A DNA stretch of 64,000 nt from Lachnospiraceae bacterium NE2001 (GCA_900110635.1 FOEK01000015.1:1-64000), one strand, 5' to 3'; positions 51,571 through 60,715 are shown, counted from the stretch's first letter. Notes: generated from the letters alone by a model not told the origin. A program made the numbers and translations.

Positions 51571-52596
51571 CTATTTTTCTTCGTAATTATATACATATTC
51601 CCTATCTTGTTTGCCAAACAGTTCAGAGATGTCAATTATCTGGACGAATTTTACCCTATAGCTATCATCACCCTCGTAGTAATTATCAGAATAAACATGG
51701 ACCTTTTTATCACTGTCAGTTAGGTTATATAGTCTGCAGTGATTGCCTGCCTCAGAGGTTGCATATTGTTCCGTACTGTTAAATACCTCGCGTACCGCAG
51801 ATTCATCCGTATAGTCGATTTTTTTCAAATCCTCCAAACTGATGGAGTCAGTAGTTCCCGTAAGCTTCCAAACATCATTATCTGACCATACTGTACTTGT
51901 ATTTAAAACCTCATATCCATTGCTATTTCCATACTCTGACAGAATACTGCACTGACTGACTCCAACTATCTTTGTGTTAATGTCTCTGGTAACGCCATCT
52001 CCAAATGTATATTTATCTTGATACTCCTTAGAACCGCCCTCTTTGAAACCGGATTCCACCTTCATACCATATCTCTTATCAAGAGTTGTCACATGAAGTC
52101 TTGTAACGCCAACAGAATCCTTACCATCAGCCTCTCTATCATTAACTGAACACATATCAAGCTTCACATAGTATGTTTCCTTATCGGTATACACGTAGAA
52201 TTCTGATTCATAACACGCTACCGCTTCCGTTTTGGACCACTGTGCAGTCGTTCTTGCTCCCAGGTCTCCTGTGATATATGTTGTATCGGTAATGTCACCT
52301 TTAAATCCGTCCAGCAAAGCATCAATCTCGGTATCGATATCATCCATATCAAGCAGACCTTTGCAAAGCATTTTCTTAAGACCGGCTTTGTCTCCATCAT
52401 CAATATACTTTAATGTACCGGCCACGGTCCTTTTATATATGTTCTCACTATGATGATCAATTTCTGTCCTATCTTTATATGGTTTCTCTATCATACTATA
52501 AGGCTGACTTCCGGGTTCAGGTACTAAATCCGAAAGAGAGCAGCCTGTAAGAAAGAGTACCGAAATAACTAGGATCATCAGTTTCAGTGTTTTCAT
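51571..52596 (-). CDS. Putative lipoprotein, DUF5104-like
   Basis: 341 residues with a lipoprotein signal (LKLMILVISVLFLTGC, Cys near residue 19). The first 130 mature residues (HSENIYKRTVAGTLKYIDDGDKAGLKKMLCKGLLDMDDIDTEIDALLDGFKGDI) resemble DUF5104 from Gram-positive lipoproteins. The rest is beta-rich without a known motif. GAAGGG precedes the ATG. Surface exposed and function unknown. Confidence 0.7.
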   Translation of the reverse strand: MKTLKLMILVISVLFLTGCSLSDLVPEPGSQPYSMIEKPYKDRTEIDHHSENIYKRTVAGTLKYIDDGDKAGLKKMLCKGLLDMDDIDTEIDALLDGFKGDITDTTYITGDLGARTTAQWSKTEAVACYESEFYVYTDKETYYVKLDMCSVNDREADGKDSVGVTRLHVTTLDKRYGMKVESGFKEGGSKEYQDKYTFGDGVTRDINTKIVGVSQCSILSEYGNSNGYEVLNTSTVWSDNDVWKLTGTTDSISLEDLKKIDYTDESAVREVFNSTEQYATSEAGNHCRLYNLTDSDKKVHVYSDNYYEGDDSYRVKFVQIIDISELFGKQDREYVYNYEEK

Positions 52597-52643
52597 TGTA
52601 TTTCCCTTCTTTTTTACTCGTTAATTATTCTGAAAGATAAATG

Positions 52644-52840
52644 AATAAGACTTCAGCCCGACAAACGGGAATTTGCACGTTTCTACGAGCGGTGCAAGGA
52701 TGCACCGAATTGGCTGTCGGGAGCTTGCTCACGGACAGACATATTCGTGTGCAGACTTATAGTGCGACAGCGCGACATGAGCATGAAGCGTAGCGGAATG
52801 CGAATGCAGTCACCGCTCAACAAACACCGATTTGTCATAA
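52644..52840. repeat. GC-rich, hairpin-rich intergenic region
   Basis: The gap 52597-52899 has no gene. Within it, CCCGACA (52657-52663) pairs with TGTCGGG (52715-52721), enclosing the perfect hairpin CGGTGCA/TGCACCG (52690-52707); GAGCTTGCTC (52721-52730) and ACAAA/TTTGT (near 52820-52835) are further stems. GC content is clearly higher than in flanking DNA. It could encode a structured RNA or be a degenerate repeat; no known RNA family is recognised. Confidence 0.5.
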
Positions 52841-52899
52841 TAAGTTATCCTGAAATTAATTAATTCAAGCTATCTCTGAATAATTTCACTTCCGTAGTA

Positions 52900-53124
52900 T
52901 CAAAAAGCAATATCCTTATATCCAACCTCCGTTACTTCTCCATCTTCAATAAGTACGGCAACACCGTTATCTTCCGTATCCTCTCCGCCCCAGTCGCGGT
53001 TAAATAAAACATATACCGGATTTTCACCATATGATTCCATAACATCTGTCATTTTCACTTCCTCCGAATATAAATCTTCCTTGTTAATGTTAATTACATC
53101 AATTCCTTTTTCATCATCATTCAA
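52900..53124 (-). CDS. Small acidic protein of unknown function
   Basis: 74 residues starting with TTG at 53124, preceded by GGA at 5 nt inside the end of the upstream gene (1-nt gap), so it is coupled to the membrane protein gene. Acidic, with FNRDWGGEDTEDNGVAVLIEDGEVTEVGYKDI. No family recognised; pairing of a small acidic protein with a small membrane protein resembles immunity-type cassettes, but that is speculation. Confidence 0.55.
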   Translation of the reverse strand: MNDDEKGIDVININKEDLYSEEVKMTDVMESYGENPVYVLFNRDWGGEDTEDNGVAVLIEDGEVTEVGYKDIAF

Positions 53125-53125
53125 T

Positions 53126-54019
53126 TTATTCCAAGCTTGATTTTAAATGACATAACCATAAAGCTTTTAGCATTTCCAATTTTTTCAAGAAATCCTTCTG
53201 ATAAAAAAAAGATCCCAAATCAAGCAATTTTACTTTTTCTTCTTCCGTCGGTTTAATCACTATAAATAAACCATTTTCTATCCACTCTACCTGATCTTCA
53301 TATTCCTTCTCAGTAACCCTGTCAAAAACATCCAAACCGAAAAGCGTCTCCGCATTTAAAGTTTTTACCGATATACTGCCGAGCTTTTCATCTATACTAA
53401 AAATCTGATTGCCCGCTATGATTGCCTCTACCTGTCCCCATTTAATAGATTCTGCTTTTCCATATCCAAAGCTCGTCGGCTTTCTGTACAATATTCCATA
53501 GACATCCGCCTTGAAAAACGGTCTTTTCAATGTCAGATACGGAAACAACAATACCGCAGGCACTCCCGCCAGATATCCCAGAATAACATTTCCGCCCATG
53601 AAACCTGCCACAGAAAATATAACCAGTATCAAACATACGATTACATCACTGACACGCACACCGGATGTTTTGACAGGTCTTACTTCCATCCTGTCTTTCT
53701 TTACGTCGGTTGCATACTGGTTTTCTCCATCAATAGCATCATTTTTCTTAAAACAGTCTCCTATAAATACCGCATATAGAAAACTCCAGAATGTATAATC
53801 CAAAACACAGAACAGCGCCAGCCTTTTGATCGGACTGATGAGTCCTGCGATAAGTAGATGTATTCCACCAAGAAACGGAATGCCCGATATATGATGATCA
53901 GATCCTTTTGCCTGAATCTTTTTTGTCTCGATGATTGCTCCAATATTTAATATCAAATATAATATACCGATACCACCTATGATTATTGGAAATACCCATG
54001 GATGCATCTTAAACCACAT
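53126..54019 (-). CDS. Membrane protein of unknown function
   Basis: About 297 residues from ATG 54019 (MWFKMHPW) with AGGAAGG 8 nt upstream. Membrane segments at about 10-30, 50-68, 70-90 and 128-175; the C-terminal 110 residues are soluble (WGQVEAIIAGNQIFSIDEKLGSISVKTLNAETLFGLDVFDRVTEKEYEDQVEWIENG). No domain recognised. Its start codon lies inside the end of a short decayed frame (54009-54128), and it is followed at once by the small acidic gene. Confidence 0.65.
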   Translation of the reverse strand: MWFKMHPWVFPIIIGGIGILYLILNIGAIIETKKIQAKGSDHHISGIPFLGGIHLLIAGLISPIKRLALFCVLDYTFWSFLYAVFIGDCFKKNDAIDGENQYATDVKKDRMEVRPVKTSGVRVSDVIVCLILVIFSVAGFMGGNVILGYLAGVPAVLLFPYLTLKRPFFKADVYGILYRKPTSFGYGKAESIKWGQVEAIIAGNQIFSIDEKLGSISVKTLNAETLFGLDVFDRVTEKEYEDQVEWIENGLFIVIKPTEEEKVKLLDLGSFFYQKDFLKKLEMLKALWLCHLKSSLE

Positions 54020-54128
54020 TATTAACACCTTCCTGCAAAAAAGATTTATATAACCTCTCGGTTTGCGGAGCTTTTTTTATAAACGCCTGGAAATTCTTCC
54101 CATAAGCAGTATCCCGTTCGGTCAGTAG
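54009..54128 (-). pseudogene. Relic: C-terminal end of an unknown gene
   Basis: A frame of 39 codons (TERDTAYGKNFQAFIKK...YKSFLQEGVNNVV) ends in TAA that overlaps the start region of the membrane gene at 54019. It has protein-like composition but no start codon or ribosome site. It looks like the surviving 3' end of a gene that was once translationally coupled to the next one. Confidence 0.35.
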
Positions 54129-54421
54129 TCAGTTATGCTGTAAGATAATTATTTATCTGTTACTGCTCTAATATATCATAACGATGTAACAAAATACAGA
54201 CTGAAACAACATAATCTAAATGGCGATATCGATATAATTGGGGGTTTTATTGGAATAGAACAACCACTACATATAGTGGTCAAATTATTGAAAAAGACAG
54301 AAAATAACGAAAAAAGTCGAGTAAGGATAAGTAACAAAAATCTAATCATATGCGCTATATATCGTATACTTTTGGAGAAGGTATTTTGTTCAATATATTT
54401 ATAAAACTAAGATAAAAATAT

Positions 54422-54456
54422 AGCTGAATAGCGGTAAAGATTACCACTATTCAGCT
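54422..54456. terminator. Terminator of ABC locus 2
   Basis: AGCTGAATAG/CTATTCAGCT (10 bp) plus an inner GGTAA/TTACC, one mismatch between; T-rich on both sides (ATATTTTTATC on the minus strand). It lies 65 bp after the permease stop at 54522. The rest of the gap 54129-54521 is AT-rich and holds the palindrome ACCACTA/TAGTGGT (54263-54280) and no gene I can support. Confidence 0.85.
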
Positions 54457-54521
54457 CGTTTTGACTATATATAATTACATTGATTTCGTGAAATCTCAAG
54501 GATAATGTTTGAATACGATTA

Positions 54522-56906
54522 TTATTCCGTGATAAGACTTCTTACTTCAACCCTCTTGGTCTTACCCGCTGCCATATATGCAAACAGGAAATAACAAAGA
54601 GCTACAGCCACTATCGGAAGAAATACAGTGATAAATCTGTAATCAATAACAAAGTTTACTATTCCCATGCTTCTCAACATATATGAAAGGAGTTTTTCAG
54701 ATAATGTCAGACTGAGCGTAGTTCCAATTATGATTCCGAAGAAGGCAACTATAAGAAATCTTACCGCAAACTGCAGTCTGAGATTCCTTGAAGTAAATCC
54801 CAAAGCCTTAAATATTCCTATGTCTATCTTTTCCCTGACAAATGTCTTCGTGCATATCATGGATACAACCACCAGAGCAAATATTACAGAGATAATATAT
54901 ATGACAGCCTTGATCGAATATGCTATCGTTGTTATCAATCTAGGCGCGGAACCGTCCTCCGAATATACAGATATGAAAATATCTCCTGACAGCTCGGACT
55001 CGATCTTATCTTTGATTTCTTCTGCTTTTTCAGGATCCGAAAGCTTATAGCCCACATACTGTACGACAAAATCGTCTATAAAGTATGCTGCAGCCTCGCT
55101 GTTCATTCCAAAGAATCGTCCTGCATCTGTGATATCTGTAATAAATCCGGAAATCACACAATTTTTCTTCCTGCCTCTATAGGAGACTTCCAAAACATCA
55201 CCGATATTATATCCCATATCCTCCGCATATATCTGACTCACAACAATTTCATTTTCATAGAGAGGCGCACGTCCTTTAGTAACGGTAAATACCTCTTCAT
55301 CATCAGCCATACGGCAGTACAGCTTTTCACCGTTTAATACCATATACGTACCCTCAAAGCCATAGCGTTCTTCTATATCGGAATACTCTCTGATAATATC
55401 TTCTATACTCTCAAACTGATTTCTCACATACTCTGTATTTTCCGGACTGCGTTCTTCCGTATCCACAGATATTGTAATATTCTCAGATGTAGCACCCATA
55501 GCTCTCTGCGCATTTTCCGACGATACCGCATCAGTCATTCCGGTCATTGTCATAAGGAAAAATACAAGAAGCGATGCTATCAGTATTGATGCCACATAAC
55601 GCTTTCCTCCTGAAGTAAACTGCCTGAAGGCAAGACTCGGAGAAAGTGCTCTTCCCTTTATCGGAAGTGTAAGCCTGCTGTCAAAGAACACTTCGCATCT
55701 TCCGCCGGATACAGCTCTTATAGGAGATATGGTTCCTACCTTTTCGGATATGAGCATTATATATAATGCCGAAATAATAAGTACTCCCAGAAGGATCAGA
55801 AGGCTGCGACCTATTGCAACGCCTCCGACTATCTTGATACCCACGATTGATTCAAATGCTCTCGGAAGATATATTACAACCGGTACAGATAATATAAAGC
55901 CTAAAACTATTCCGATGATTTCCGCCAGCATATACTGTCCGAGAAATACTGTTTTCAGTCTGCTGCTGTCAAAGCCCTGAGCCTTCAGAATTCCAAGGTC
56001 TGTATAATTCATTTCTATACTTGAGGAAATGCTGTTTGACATTACCACAAAGACTATAACCACCAGAATAATTACAAACGAAAGAAAAATGTTCAGAATT
56101 ATATCCGTCATAAGTCCATGATAATACAGGCTTTCGGATCTGGTCAGAACTCCTTGTGCATAGCTTTCTATATCTGATGTTTTATTTATTTCCTGCGCAA
56201 ACTTATTATCGGTAAGATCACAGTCATCCGCTTTAGTAATATAAACAATTTTATATAAGTCCAAACTGATCTCCGGATTATCAGCTAATGCCTTCTTTCT
56301 GTTATCAAAAATCTCATCAAAATCCTCCTGACTTATAAAAGAAACCTTCAGTGATATAAAGGAACTTCCGCATGCCGGTTCTTCCACAAATCCCTTTATG
56401 GTAAATTCATAGGATGCTCCTTCAAAATATACAGTCATTTTATCCCCGATTTTCAGATTATCATAATCCTTCAATACTCTCGAAAGATAAACTTCTCCCT
56501 TGGATAACTTCGGTACTTCTGTGACGATATCTGTCATGTCCTCATTCCAGATAGAATCAATCGTATCATTCTGCGCTATAAACCTGGTATCGAATGATTC
56601 ATTTTTTCCGTTAGAATAAGTACATCTATAAGGACACAGCGCATCTATTACACTTACATCACCTACCAGCGGATTATCCTTCAGTTCCTCAACCATTTCA
56701 TCTGTCAGAAACTCACTTCGGATATTCAGAGTTATATTTGCATCATACTTACGGTCATAGGTACTCTCGATGGAATTCGGAAAATTTCTTTTAAGACTTA
56801 CTATTACCGAAACAGAAAGGGCTATGATCATCATAAGTATCATAATACCTTTGAAGGAACCCTTCTTATAACGAATATTTGATCTGATAAGCTTAATTAT
56901 ATCCAT
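54522..56906 (-). CDS. ABC transporter permease, two FtsX/MacB domains (locus 2)
   Basis: 794 residues with the same layout as the permease at 44956: N-terminal membrane segment, extracellular domain (about 45-255), three segments with MNYTDLGILKAQGFDSSRLKTVFLGQY near 300, another near 425, a second extracellular domain (about 455-660), and three closing segments with REKIDIGIFKALGFTSRNLRLQFAVRF near 705. GGAGG sits 6 nt before the ATG, and only 10 bp separate it from the ATPase stop, unlike the hairpin-filled gap of locus 1. Confidence 0.9.
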   Translation of the reverse strand: MDIIKLIRSNIRYKKGSFKGIMILMMIIALSVSVIVSLKRNFPNSIESTYDRKYDANITLNIRSEFLTDEMVEELKDNPLVGDVSVIDALCPYRCTYSNGKNESFDTRFIAQNDTIDSIWNEDMTDIVTEVPKLSKGEVYLSRVLKDYDNLKIGDKMTVYFEGASYEFTIKGFVEEPACGSSFISLKVSFISQEDFDEIFDNRKKALADNPEISLDLYKIVYITKADDCDLTDNKFAQEINKTSDIESYAQGVLTRSESLYYHGLMTDIILNIFLSFVIILVVIVFVVMSNSISSSIEMNYTDLGILKAQGFDSSRLKTVFLGQYMLAEIIGIVLGFILSVPVVIYLPRAFESIVGIKIVGGVAIGRSLLILLGVLIISALYIMLISEKVGTISPIRAVSGGRCEVFFDSRLTLPIKGRALSPSLAFRQFTSGGKRYVASILIASLLVFFLMTMTGMTDAVSSENAQRAMGATSENITISVDTEERSPENTEYVRNQFESIEDIIREYSDIEERYGFEGTYMVLNGEKLYCRMADDEEVFTVTKGRAPLYENEIVVSQIYAEDMGYNIGDVLEVSYRGRKKNCVISGFITDITDAGRFFGMNSEAAAYFIDDFVVQYVGYKLSDPEKAEEIKDKIESELSGDIFISVYSEDGSAPRLITTIAYSIKAVIYIISVIFALVVVSMICTKTFVREKIDIGIFKALGFTSRNLRLQFAVRFLIVAFFGIIIGTTLSLTLSEKLLSYMLRSMGIVNFVIDYRFITVFLPIVAVALCYFLFAYMAAGKTKRVEVRSLITE

Positions 56907-56916
56907 AACGCGCCTC

Positions 56917-57678
56917 CTACCATGACATGGAAGAAAGCCATGCGTTCACCTGAGTTTCACGGCTCTTCTCATCCTCTGATTTATAAGGCGGCAACGTCAT
57001 ATCACCGATGATTTTTCCATCTTCGATATAAAGTATTCTTGTTGCTCTGAGAGCCGCACGCATATCATGAGTAACCATAAGAATACTCTGTCCTTCACGG
57101 TTACACTCAGTCAGAAGGTCCAGAACCTCAACTGTGTTCTTTCGATTGAGTGCTCCCGTAGGTTCATCTGCAAATACAAGCGCCGGACGATTTATGAGTG
57201 CTCTTGCTATGGCGCATCTCTGCTGCTCTCCTCCCGAGCACTGAGCCGGAAGTTGGGTTTTTATATCAGTAATATTCATTTTCTCAAGAAGACTATCTGC
57301 AAAAGAATCAACCTCTTCTACAGAACGGCTTTTATCCAGATATCCTGGAATCGCTACATTTTCAAATAATGAAAGATTACTTACCAGATGAATCTGCTGG
57401 AATACAAAACCAAAATCCGTGCAGCGAAGTCTGGCCAGCTTCTTCTCGCTCATCTCCGTAATATTCTCACCGTTAAAGATAACCTCACCTGCAGTGGCTC
57501 TGTCCATTCCGCTGAGTGCATAAAGCATAGTTGATTTACCGGAACCCGAAGCACCCATTATTACGGTAAAATCCCCTTCATAGATATCGAGATCCGCATC
57601 TGTGATCACATGTATCTGTCCGCCGTTATGAGCAAAGCTTTTGCAGAGCCCTCTTGCCGAAAGAATTGATTTTTTCAT
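56917..57678 (-). CDS. ABC transporter ATPase, MacB/LolD type (locus 2)
   Basis: About 253 residues from ATG 57678 (MKKSILSARGLCKSF), which has GAGGAG at 9 nt; the in-frame ATG at 57702 would translate the ribosome site. Walker A GASGSGKST, FQQIHL Q-loop, signature CSGGEQQRCAIARA (Cys in place of Leu at its first position), Walker B LVFADEPTG. Clearly paralogous to the ATPase at 47570 (same GASGSGKSTxLYALSGMD context). Powers the permease at 54522. Confidence 0.93.
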   Translation of the reverse strand: MKKSILSARGLCKSFAHNGGQIHVITDADLDIYEGDFTVIMGASGSGKSTMLYALSGMDRATAGEVIFNGENITEMSEKKLARLRCTDFGFVFQQIHLVSNLSLFENVAIPGYLDKSRSVEEVDSFADSLLEKMNITDIKTQLPAQCSGGEQQRCAIARALINRPALVFADEPTGALNRKNTVEVLDLLTECNREGQSILMVTHDMRAALRATRILYIEDGKIIGDMTLPPYKSEDEKSRETQVNAWLSSMSW

Positions 57679-57710
57679 TTCGAATTTCTCCTCTTCTATC
57701 ATAATCCACT

Positions 57711-57752
57711 AATCCGCGGTTCATAATCCGCGATTCATAATTTGTGGTTCAT
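57711..57752 (-). repeat. Three 14-bp tandem repeats before the locus-2 ABC genes
   Basis: AATCCGCGGTTCAT (57711-57724), AATCCGCGATTCAT (57725-57738) and AATTTGTGGTTCAT (57739-57752), head to tail, starting about 33 bp upstream of the ATPase start. Further upstream AAATACTT/AAGTATTT (57768-57789) is a hairpin or dyad. A control region for the ABC genes is likely, at the same place as the repeats of locus 1 but with a different sequence. Confidence 0.6.
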
Positions 57753-57803
57753 GATCACAGTTTAGATAAATACTTATTAAGAAGTATTTAAGAGAAATCT
57801 TTT

Positions 57804-58952
57804 TTAATGTTTTTTTATCGGGAGGCTCACCACTGCTTCGAGTCCCTCTTCTCCGGAAGTATGATTTATAAGCTCCAGACTTCCACCGGACTGTTCGGCA
57901 ATGTACCTTACTATATAAAGTCCCAGACCGGAGCCATTTTCATCACCCACATTTTTACCACGATAAAACTTATCAGTTATAAACGGCATATCCTCATCAG
58001 GGATTCCTGGTCCCTTATCTCTGAAATGAATTGAAACTATATCATCAGACTGAGTTATCGAAACGATAATATTTGTTTTGGCATATTTACGGGAATTGTT
58101 TATCAGGTTCTCTACTATCTGATTGATTCTTTTCTTATCAACATAGATAACCGGAGATATATCCGGCTTTCTGAACAGGACATCCTCACGCTCTGCAGCG
58201 ATCTCACTAATGGACTGCTTAAGGAACGGCACTAGTTCAAACTCCTCCGGCTGCATCTGAAGCATGTTGAGATCCGAAAGAGAATGTAGAAAGAGATCAT
58301 TTGTAAGTTCAGTAACCTCATCACATTTTCTCATAAGGACCTCCAGATATCTGGAACGTCTTTCCTGAGATGTATCAAGATTTTCTTCCAAACCTTCCGC
58401 ATATGCACGGATGGAAGTGATTGGCGTTTTGATGTCATGGGAAAGGGTTGCTATTACGGTTTTGTTATTCTCTATAGCTTCTCTCTCCGCCATTCTAGAA
58501 CGTGTTATTTCTTTCCTCATACTATCAAAGGCCCAGGTAAATGCACCAAAATAATTAGATCTTTCATAATTCAGTGGCAGATCAAAATTGCCCTTTGCCA
58601 CTTCCGATGCATAGTCCTTCATCTTATCAAAAGGACGGAGAATATTTATATATACATACAAAAATACCATCGCCATAAAGATAATGGTGAGGGTACACAT
58701 AACAATCCCATTTATTCCGACGGATTCCTCAAGAGGTTTTGAACGCAGCATATCAGCATATTCATCCGTCTTCTGTTTTGCTGTATCGTAATCTCCGCGA
58801 TTAATGAGCTGTGATATTTCATTTAAATCAATAAGCTGCTGTGACCTATCATCCTGTGGAGATGACTTCCGAGAACTTAAAGCTAAAATGCCGGTTGCTG
58901 CCATAAGAAGCAGTGAAAAAATCACAGTAACCTTTAATACTCGTCTCTTCAT
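57804..58952 (-). CDS. Sensor histidine kinase (locus 2)
   Basis: 382 residues. Membrane segments at about 8-26 and 80-103, with an extracellular loop of only about 55 residues; HAMP (about 105-155). TLSHDIKTPITS has His172; HATPase motifs NLINNSRKYAK, RDKGPGIPD and GSGLGLYI. Start overlaps the regulator stop by 4 bp. Shorter extracellular part than the kinase of locus 1, so the two probably read different signals. Confidence 0.93.
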   Translation of the reverse strand: MKRRVLKVTVIFSLLLMAATGILALSSRKSSPQDDRSQQLIDLNEISQLINRGDYDTAKQKTDEYADMLRSKPLEESVGINGIVMCTLTIIFMAMVFLYVYINILRPFDKMKDYASEVAKGNFDLPLNYERSNYFGAFTWAFDSMRKEITRSRMAEREAIENNKTVIATLSHDIKTPITSIRAYAEGLEENLDTSQERRSRYLEVLMRKCDEVTELTNDLFLHSLSDLNMLQMQPEEFELVPFLKQSISEIAAEREDVLFRKPDISPVIYVDKKRINQIVENLINNSRKYAKTNIIVSITQSDDIVSIHFRDKGPGIPDEDMPFITDKFYRGKNVGDENGSGLGLYIVRYIAEQSGGSLELINHTSGEEGLEAVVSLPIKKH

Positions 58953-59632
58953 ATTTCTGCCTCCAAAATATATCCGACCTTATAAACTGTTTTGATATAT
59001 TGGGGCTCTGCCGGATTATCCTCCAGTTTTTCTCTGAGCCAGCGTATATGTACGGCAAGTGTTTTCGGTTCAACCTCAGAGAACGCTCCCCATACTTCAC
59101 TGAGCAGCTTATCCTTAGAGAGGGCCGTATTGGGATGAGTACATAGAAATGCCAAAAGATCGAATTCACGCATCGACAGATTTATGTCATTCCCTCCTTT
59201 TGTTACCGTACGAGAACCAATATCTACAGTGATATCACCGAAGGTTACAGTCTTTTCATCATCGAATCCGTAGGTCCTGCGGAGCAATGCATTTATATGC
59301 GCCCTCAGTTCCTTCATAGAGAACGGTTTTGGAATGTAATCATCCCCACCTATATCGAGCCCTGTGATTCGGTCTGTTTCACTGGTTCTGGCACTTGCAA
59401 AAATAACAGGAACCTCTGATACTTTTCGTAGTTCACGGCACACTTCAAAACCGAGAGCATCCGGCAGATTAATATCGAGAATTATGAGATGGAAGCTTTT
59501 ATCTGTCAGAATTTCAAATGCCTCCTCGCTGCTTCGGGCATGAGTTACTCCAAACCCTTGATCCGTAAGCATATCCGTAATGATCATAGCAATGTCTATA
59601 TCATCATCTACTATTAGAATTTCCCTTTTCAA
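58949..59632 (-). CDS. OmpR/PhoB-family response regulator (locus 2)
   Basis: 227 residues. Acidic pocket DDD at 9-11, Asp53 in IILDINLPD, SARTSETD, YIPKPFS (Lys106 area), then a winged helix with EPKTLAVHIRWLREKLE and VYKVGYILE. The start is TTG at 59632 with a perfect GGAGG 7 nt upstream; no ATG fits. It opens locus 2. Confidence 0.95.
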   Translation of the reverse strand: MKREILIVDDDIDIAMIITDMLTDQGFGVTHARSSEEAFEILTDKSFHLIILDINLPDALGFEVCRELRKVSEVPVIFASARTSETDRITGLDIGGDDYIPKPFSMKELRAHINALLRRTYGFDDEKTVTFGDITVDIGSRTVTKGGNDINLSMREFDLLAFLCTHPNTALSKDKLLSEVWGAFSEVEPKTLAVHIRWLREKLEDNPAEPQYIKTVYKVGYILEAEI

Positions 59633-59753
59633 GATATTTCCTCCGGAATAAAAATAATAACTGAAGATTTGATCCCATTTAAGTAATGCTCAGGCTTAAA
59701 AATATATAACGCAACGTCAAATGATACTACTCCCTTTTCAGAAAAACTGGAAG

Positions 59754-60542
59754 TTATTTTTTCTTCAGTACTGCCAATGCAGCATAATGAAGTACCTCGA
59801 ATTGCTCAGGCGCTATTTCATCAAGCAATTCCCTGTGTTCTTCATCCCATTTTTCAAGTTCTTCCTCCGACAATGACGCACCCACGCCTCGAGAGGCTTT
59901 CATCCGCCCATGCCATGATTCCTTAGTAAAGGATATCTTCAAATCGTATTCTTCATGATCTTCCAATTCGAAATACTCATAAGTCACATTGGGGATCCAT
60001 ATAGCATGTTTGGTCTCCCCGGCACCTGTCCAGTTAGGACTATATTTCAGAACAAGCTCCTCACTTTTTCCTGCTATCTTATCTTCAAAAGGAAGCCATG
60101 CCATATATAGGATCAGCAGCCTTCCATCCGGCTTAAGAATGTCAGCCAATTTGGGCATAACCCGCTCATGATCGAAATACCAGAAACACTGACAAGCCGT
60201 AATTACATCATAGCTTTCTTTTGGAAAATCAATTTCTTCTGTAGATACCGTTTGAAAATCAATCTTCATATCGGCGTCTTCCGACAGGCGTTTAGCTTGT
60301 TCTATCTGTTCAGGAGAGATATCAGTTCCTGTCCAATTTGCTCCATACCGGTACATATTACGTGGCAGTACGCCGGTTCCTGTCCCAAGATCGAGCACAT
60401 TCTGTCCATCTATACAAAGCCCTCTATCTGCAATCCTCTGATAAAATTCATTCGGATAGACATCCCTGTATTTTGCGTATTCTTCAGAAGTTCTTCCCCA
60501 GTCAAACGCCTTCCCGGCATCTATACGTCTATCAATTATCAT
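59754..60542 (-). CDS. SAM-dependent methyltransferase (class I)
   Basis: 262 residues. Motif I VLDLGTGTGVLPR near residue 50, Asp in GTDISPEQ near 73, motif IV AQ/CFWYF region ITACQCFWYFDHE near 115, then LKPDGRLLILYMAW near 138. It resembles small-molecule methyltransferases of the UbiE/Methyltransf_11 type. The C-terminal part WHGRMKASRGVGASLSEEEL is typical of a subgroup of unknown substrate. GGAAGG is 9 nt before the ATG. Its leader contains a relic of a desulfoferrodoxin-like gene. Confidence 0.85.
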   Translation of the reverse strand: MIIDRRIDAGKAFDWGRTSEEYAKYRDVYPNEFYQRIADRGLCIDGQNVLDLGTGTGVLPRNMYRYGANWTGTDISPEQIEQAKRLSEDADMKIDFQTVSTEEIDFPKESYDVITACQCFWYFDHERVMPKLADILKPDGRLLILYMAWLPFEDKIAGKSEELVLKYSPNWTGAGETKHAIWIPNVTYEYFELEDHEEYDLKISFTKESWHGRMKASRGVGASLSEEELEKWDEEHRELLDEIAPEQFEVLHYAALAVLKKK

Positions 60543-60564
60543 AGAAATAATCCTTCCAATATAT

Positions 60565-60654
60565 TCAAACAGTGATGATATCGATGCCCTTTATGGGATC
60601 AATTGAAAACAGTCCATCACGGTTGCAATAAAAATGCCTCTTCCCAAGCCATAC
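60565..60654 (-). pseudogene. Relic of a desulfoferrodoxin/superoxide reductase-like C-terminus
   Basis: A 29-codon frame reads VWLGKRHFYCNRDGLFSIDPIKGID.. and stops at TGA 60565-60567. It matches the end of the HTH-desulfoferrodoxin protein encoded at 20202 (FFYCNREGLYVIDVVRGID) at 13 of 21 aligned positions. No upstream part remains. It is a decayed copy of the same family, now in the methyltransferase leader. Confidence 0.6.
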
Positions 60655-60715
60655 TTATTCGTCTTTTTCTTATCCTGAAGGCGTAAAAACTATCGCCCTG
60701 TTTTTTCAACTCTGC

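Noticed and set aside
52644-52840. tRNA or known riboswitch in the GC-rich gap.
   Set aside because: No T-loop GTTCGAATC, CCA end or known aptamer core could be found by eye.
54263-54280. ACCACTA/TAGTGGT palindrome as a terminator.
   Set aside because: No T-run follows on either strand and no gene ends beside it.
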